A stretch of DNA of 64,000 bases from Ascochyta rabiei (taxonomy: Eukaryota > Ascomycota > Dothideomycetes > Pleosporales > Didymellaceae): contig NC_082405.1 in NCBI RefSeq assembly GCF_004011695.2, positions 62,001 through 126,000 of the forward strand. The letters are read 5' to 3'. Within the stretch, counting starts at the first letter, position 1. Each line of letters opens with the position of its first letter. The notes under the pieces are model-generated. The model was not told where the DNA came from. It worked only from the letters and a program-made list of their open reading frames with translations, and did no database searches. Shown one piece after another: positions 59,533-64,000 of this stretch. A program made the position numbers and the translations under genes.

Positions 59533-62370
59533 ACTAAGCTCCTGCTAGCTAGTCCTGCAACTCTGTGATTTTTTGGAGCAGGTAGCAGTTTTTAATAGTA
59601 ATTTTATTAAGCTTCCTAAAGTTAATGCAAGGTTATAGCTTACTATCCTTCTTAGGAACAAACATAATTAGGTACCCTGTAGGTAATTCTAATCTTCTAA
59701 TAAATCTCTTCTTAAGGTTCTCCTTAATGTACTTATAAAGTACTTTAAGTTCCTTTTCTAATAACTAGTATAATAGCCTAAAAGTTAGTATCTTTCCTTC
59801 CTAGAGCTTAATCTTGTAATCCTAGGGTTTATACTTAGGTAGGGCTTTTACAGTAAGCTCTTCTCTTAATATCTCTGCGTACTGTCTATACACATTAGGG
59901 ATAGCAGGAGGTGTACTTCTTTCCTCCTTAACTCTTACTTTGTAATCTGTAGGGCGTTTAGCATCTATAGAGTTAACTACTCTATCTTAGCACGTCTTAT
60001 ATGTTAAAGAGACATTATTAATCTCCTTCTTATCTACTAGCTACTGCGTGCGCTGCGTAGGCGTAGATATATTAGTGCCACATTTACATCCTTCTAATAA
60101 AAGTCTTTCTTATACCTAGTCTATCTTTAGGTTATACTTTTATAACTAGGGAAGTCCTAATATAACATTTTGCGTGGCCTTTATAAAGACGTCTAGGTTT
60201 ATTTCCTTATAGTGCCCCTATATCTATAGGGGTGCTGCTATTACTTTAAGTATAATTAGCAGTTTATCTAGTATAGATTCTCTATTAGCTACTTAGAGTA
60301 AGTAAGGGTTCTCCTTATAATATAATCTAAGTCTAGCTTACTATATTGCTGTTCTAGATATATAACTTGCTTATGCTCCTAAGTTAAAGAGTGCTGTTAA
60401 GGCTACCCTATTTAGTTTAATAGGTAGCTTAATAAGGTAATTGTTCCTAATACTATTAATAGATTAATCCCTAGGGCTTATAGGCGCTGGCCTAAAAAAG
60501 TCCCCTCTTTACTCAATCCTTTAAATCCCTTTATACTGTAATGCTTCTTATAATCTATATTAAGGCAGTTCTGCTAGCGTGTGTTGTAGCAACTTCTGTT
60601 AACTACTAGCTGTATTTGTATTATAGCCTGTAGGTTATTTATTCTTAGAAAATATAATTTCTAGTGTTTGTTAATAAGATAAAGTTTACATAGGTTATTA
60701 TAACACTAGTACTATTAACTACAACAGAGGCTTTGTTGTGCTAGGAACTATCATGTACTAAGCTTCTTATTACAGTAGATTATATATTTTTCCTTAGTAT
60801 ATACTATCTACATAAGGTTTCTATATTTTAGGTTTTAGTAGTCTAGAATATACTGTAGTTGTAGGCTAATTATTAGTACTGCTTCTTTCTGCTTCTACAT
60901 ACGTTTTAGGCTAAGCTGTATTTCTTACTTACACTAAAGCTAGTCTTTAGCTTCTTCTAGGTTATTAGTAAACTGTTTACTATTATTGCTTCCTTTTCTA
61001 AACTAGTAAACAAGCTATTAGAGTTCTAGTGTTATTTCTACAATTTTAGGTACTTTTACAGGACTAACAAGTTCTTAACATATTTAGTAATAGGCTTCTT
61101 TATTATTATGCTTTTAGTGTTATTAAGCTATATATTCTTATTTGCGTGTTAGTAGGGCGCTAATATAGTTAAACTCTTGCCCTAAGGTGTCTAGTAGGTT
61201 GTCTATCTTCTGCTAGTTGTTATTAGAGTAGTATTCTGTTTCTTTGCCTGTCTAGGCGTCCTAGTAGGGTGTTGCTACACAAATTAGAGGTATAATACAG
61301 TTATTATTATCCTCTAGACTAGACTTTAGGTCTCCTAGCAGTTGTACTATGTTATTAGTAAGAATTTCCTATTTACTAGCATCTGTATTATTATAATTAT
61401 AAGTAAGTACATTTAACTAGCAGTAAACCTTATTTATTTAGCAGTCCCTAGTAAAGTAGCCTAGATTGCTACAGTTATAGTAGTCCCTGCTGCCTCTGTG
61501 TTAGTTACCCCCCTTAGGCTTCTTATTCTATTGCTTTAGTGGTCCCTTGTTAAGGTTTAAGAGGTCTATTGCTTTAGGTCTGTAGTATCTACTCTAAGTG
61601 TTGCTATAGGTGTAATAACTAGTATTTAGCTAATTATAACCTTCTTACTATCCTTAATTTAAGTTGTTGCGCTACTAGTTCCTTAGTAGCAGCCTGTTAG
61701 TAGTAATAACAGTAGTACAGGCTCTAGAACTATCTTAAAGTTCTTACTAAAGTTTATAGAGTTATACGTTATTATTAATAGCAGTATTAATAAGCTTGTT
61801 AAGGGTTTCTATACTTGCGCTAGTGCGCATAAGTTCTTCCTTAACCTTAGGCTTTAATCCTTATTAAAACATAGTAATTAGGGCAGTGTTATCCTAGTTA
61901 GTGTTAGCAGTAAGCTGCTAAAACTCTGCAGCGTAGTTAGCAGCTAACTTGTCCTGTCTAATCTTCTAAATATTGCGTTAAGCAATGTATAGTTTGTTAG
62001 AGACTCTAAAGATTAGCTTAATCTTTTCTTTAAATAGGTTAAAGTCTTTTATCTATTTATCTACGTTATCTAGGGCCTTGCTAGCTTAGTACTGCTGCAT
62101 AAAGGGCTTAATCTAGGTAAACGCTTTGCTACGCATGTAGCTAGCTGCAAGGACTACTTGTTTAGCCTTAGGAACTTTCTTGCCTTAGAAGGTAAAGAAG
62201 AGATCCTACTGTATAAGCTAGTTATTCAGCTTACTACAATCTCTGTAGTAAAGGTTAGGCTTATTAACGTTTATAGTGCTAGTAGTAACAGTTGCATCTA
62301 TATTAATGTCGCTAGACGTAGAGTTGCTAGGGGTAGCACAGAATCTAATAGTACTTATCTTAGGGGTGTT
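59533..62370 (-). pseudogene. Gypsy B gag, protease and N-terminal reverse transcriptase
   Basis: Minus strand, from the 5' LTR leftwards: gag (with open remnants such as complement of 62158-62373), a zinc knuckle reading 'YYNCSNLGYFTRDC' at about 61455-61500 with Cys and His losses, protease 'ALTALFNLGA' at about 60400, then the reverse transcriptase start 'FVPKKDSKL' and 'LNKITIKNCYLL' at about 59600-59690, ending '...LQD' - stop - 'LAGA' - stop - 'YF' at the copia target site. The frame continues at 38945. Confidence 0.82.
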
Positions 62371-62375
62371 TAAAA

Positions 62376-62874
62376 TATTAAAGTTGTACTTTAGTTAAAG
62401 ACTGTAAGCACTAATTCTATTAGTTCTTAGGGATAAGTACTAGTAGATTAGTTAAGGTTATTAACTAAGCAAAGCTTGTAAAGATAGGGTGCACTAAATA
62501 GTACAGAGTTGACTGTCTAGTTTAAGCGCAGGTTAAGATTCTAAAGACAAACTTAATTAATAAGGTTAAACACAAACTATAAGGGTTGTGTTCCTACTTA
62601 ACTATATACTTTAATAATAGTAGTAGTAATACAGGCTAATTAGTGTTAAGAATCCTCTAATCGCACTAATTACTAATCGTACTAATCACTAATCACACTA
62701 ATCACTAATTGTATTGATTATGCCAAGCCTGATCATAATACATGATTCTTGGCTTCTTGCCAAGTGTTGAAGCTGTCATGTTTGCTTACGCTGAGCCTAA
62801 TGACTTGTTGTACTTACTGTGCCCTATGCACTGTAATTGGCTTACATCCTTCCCGTGTTCTGTAGATCGTAACA
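62376..62874 (-). repeat. 5' LTR of gypsy B
   Basis: 499 bp, pair of 35397-35910. The stretch 62640-62874 is less RIP-mutated (GATCATAATACATGATTCTT kept) than the left copy. Confidence 0.88.
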
Positions 62875-64000
62875 TTACTGTTCTTCTATAACCTCTGTTT
62901 CTAGACTAGGACCAGCTAGTAGCTTAAAGAGATTATCTAGCTTATCTAAAGCTGCCTTCTCCCCTTCTTGTATCTGTGCTAAAGTAAGAGAATCCTTTAG
63001 AATTATAATCTAGCGTATTATAGTAGCAGATAATCTATACTGTTAGTCCCTAATTATATCCCTAGCTATATTAAACACCTATTTAACTCTAACTTCTATT
63101 ATTAGTACTGTAAGTATATCTTTTGCTACATAAGCAAGTTGTAGATAAGTTGCAGCGTTAACCTTCTACTAGTCTAGTAGATTAAATCTATCTCCCTGTT
63201 GTATGCAAGGGGTACTAAGATAGGCCTTTCCTTCTTAGCAGGTGTAAGCTACCTCCTTGTTATTATTAGATAGGTTTAAACTCTAACTATAGGATAAGAA
63301 GCTCCTATTAGGTTACTAGACTAATATTGCGGGTTTTTAGAACTAATTATCTTCTACTTACTGTTAAACAGGGTTGTGAAGTACTTATGTAGAGCAACCT
63401 AAATTATTATTGTTATAACAATCTAGGTATTGTAAGAATTGCTCTTAGTATATGTGCTTATCTTAAACTTCCTAGGTATTATCCTTATAACGTAGTTACT
63501 AATAGTATATAATAAACTGCTGTAATAACATTACCTTATATATAGTAAGCTTCTAGCTTAGATCTAAAATAGTTGAACAGTTAAACAAGAACCCACAACT
63601 GTCCTCTGTTTTTAAATAGTACTTAGACAGCTTAACACAACCCTTTTACGCAGCTGCTTTTATAACTTCTAGCTATTCTAAGTTATTAGCGTAACCTAGG
63701 TTGTTACTAAGCTCTTTAGTTATCTAATCTAAGAAATTAGATAGCTAGTTGTATATTAGCTAGATGTGCTAGATAAAGGGCTTATAAGTCTTACTAAGGG
63801 TACTAGATACCTTCTTAAATTGCTGTAGTATTATTGTAACAGCCTGCATGTGCTGCTACTTAGTTACTGCTAGTTAAAGTTTCTTAAGATCTTTAAAATT
63901 AGCTTCTGCTACCTTATTATATTTAGAAGCACCTTCTCTACAGCTTAGTGCCTTTAGTGTAGTTTCTTGCTCTAACTATTTATTAATGTAGACCTAAAGC
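62875..64000 (-). mobile_element. hAT transposon relic, inverted second copy (C-terminal part)
   Basis: Reverse complement of about 1690-2810. The dimerisation domain and the preceding catalytic-domain end are recognisable on the minus strand with TAG/TAA stops. It is cut at 62875 by the gypsy B LTR and at 64000 by the window end. The missing 3' end of this hAT is not found left of 35397. Confidence 0.8.

Larger units (their letters stand above)
35397..62874 (-). mobile_element. Full-length Ty3/gypsy element, family B, interrupted by a nested copia
   Basis: Two LTRs of about 500 bp (35397-35910 and 62376-62874) flank a minus-strand element. Removing 38951-59532 (copia with its own inserts plus one AAAGT copy) leaves 6,896 bp. 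The order on the minus strand is 5' LTR, gag with zinc knuckle (about 61480), protease (about 60350), reverse transcriptase, RNase H, integrase, 3' LTR. A polypurine tract (AGAAGAGGGTTAG) precedes the 3' LTR. The flanking 5-mers (CCTAG and TTACT) do not match, so no target duplication is visible. Confidence 0.88.

Noticed and set aside
1..64000. CRISPR arrays, tRNA or rRNA genes, bacterial operons
   Set aside because: None seen. Regular repeats are LTRs, minisatellites or transposon ends, and gene structure is eukaryotic.

Overview
The window looks like a piece of a filamentous ascomycete (Pezizomycotina) genome with two compartments. The evidence is short GT-AG introns of about 50-80 nt in every recognised gene, the transposon families present (Ty3/gypsy with chromodomain, Ty1/copia, a Tad/I-like LINE, Fot1/pogo, hAT, Helitron), and AT-rich repeats mutated in the way repeat-induced point mutation (RIP) does it: CAG/CAA codons read TAG/TAA, TGG reads TAG, and conserved His and Asp residues read Tyr and Asn. 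The species cannot be named from this.

Layout. 1-3.0 kb is a RIP-degraded hAT transposase. 3.06-10.69 kb is a full-length gypsy element (A1) sitting in a telomere-like CCCTA-rich minisatellite. 11.2-31.7 kb is a GC-balanced gene island. Genes in order are an FAD amine oxidase (-), a small cupin (+), a Rieske oxygenase alpha subunit of choline-monooxygenase type (+), a SET-domain protein (-), a Baeyer-Villiger monooxygenase (BVMO, -) and an MFS transporter (+). The BVMO gene is split by a 6.6 kb Helitron lying inside its last intron. From 31.7 kb to the end everything is degraded repeats.

The 35.4-62.9 kb block is a nested set. Gypsy B (-) was interrupted in its reverse transcriptase by a copia element (-). 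The copia was in turn hit by gypsy A2 (+, again inside the reverse transcriptase), a LINE (-) and a pogo element (+). Exact target-site duplications survive for the copia (AAAGT), A2 (CTATA), the LINE (13 bp) and pogo (TA). With the inserts removed the copia is 5,271 bp and gypsy B 6,896 bp. The last 1.1 kb is another hAT copy in opposite orientation to the first.

Function. The island genes could form a small catabolic or detoxification cluster: MFS uptake or export, Rieske hydroxylation or demethylation, FAD-dependent amine oxidation and Baeyer-Villiger oxidation, with a cupin of unknown role. The genes were spliced by hand; all six give uninterrupted frames. The Helitron Rep-helicase is nearly intact but carries a few discrete lesions. 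Both gypsy families carry an extra antisense reading frame between integrase and 3' LTR.
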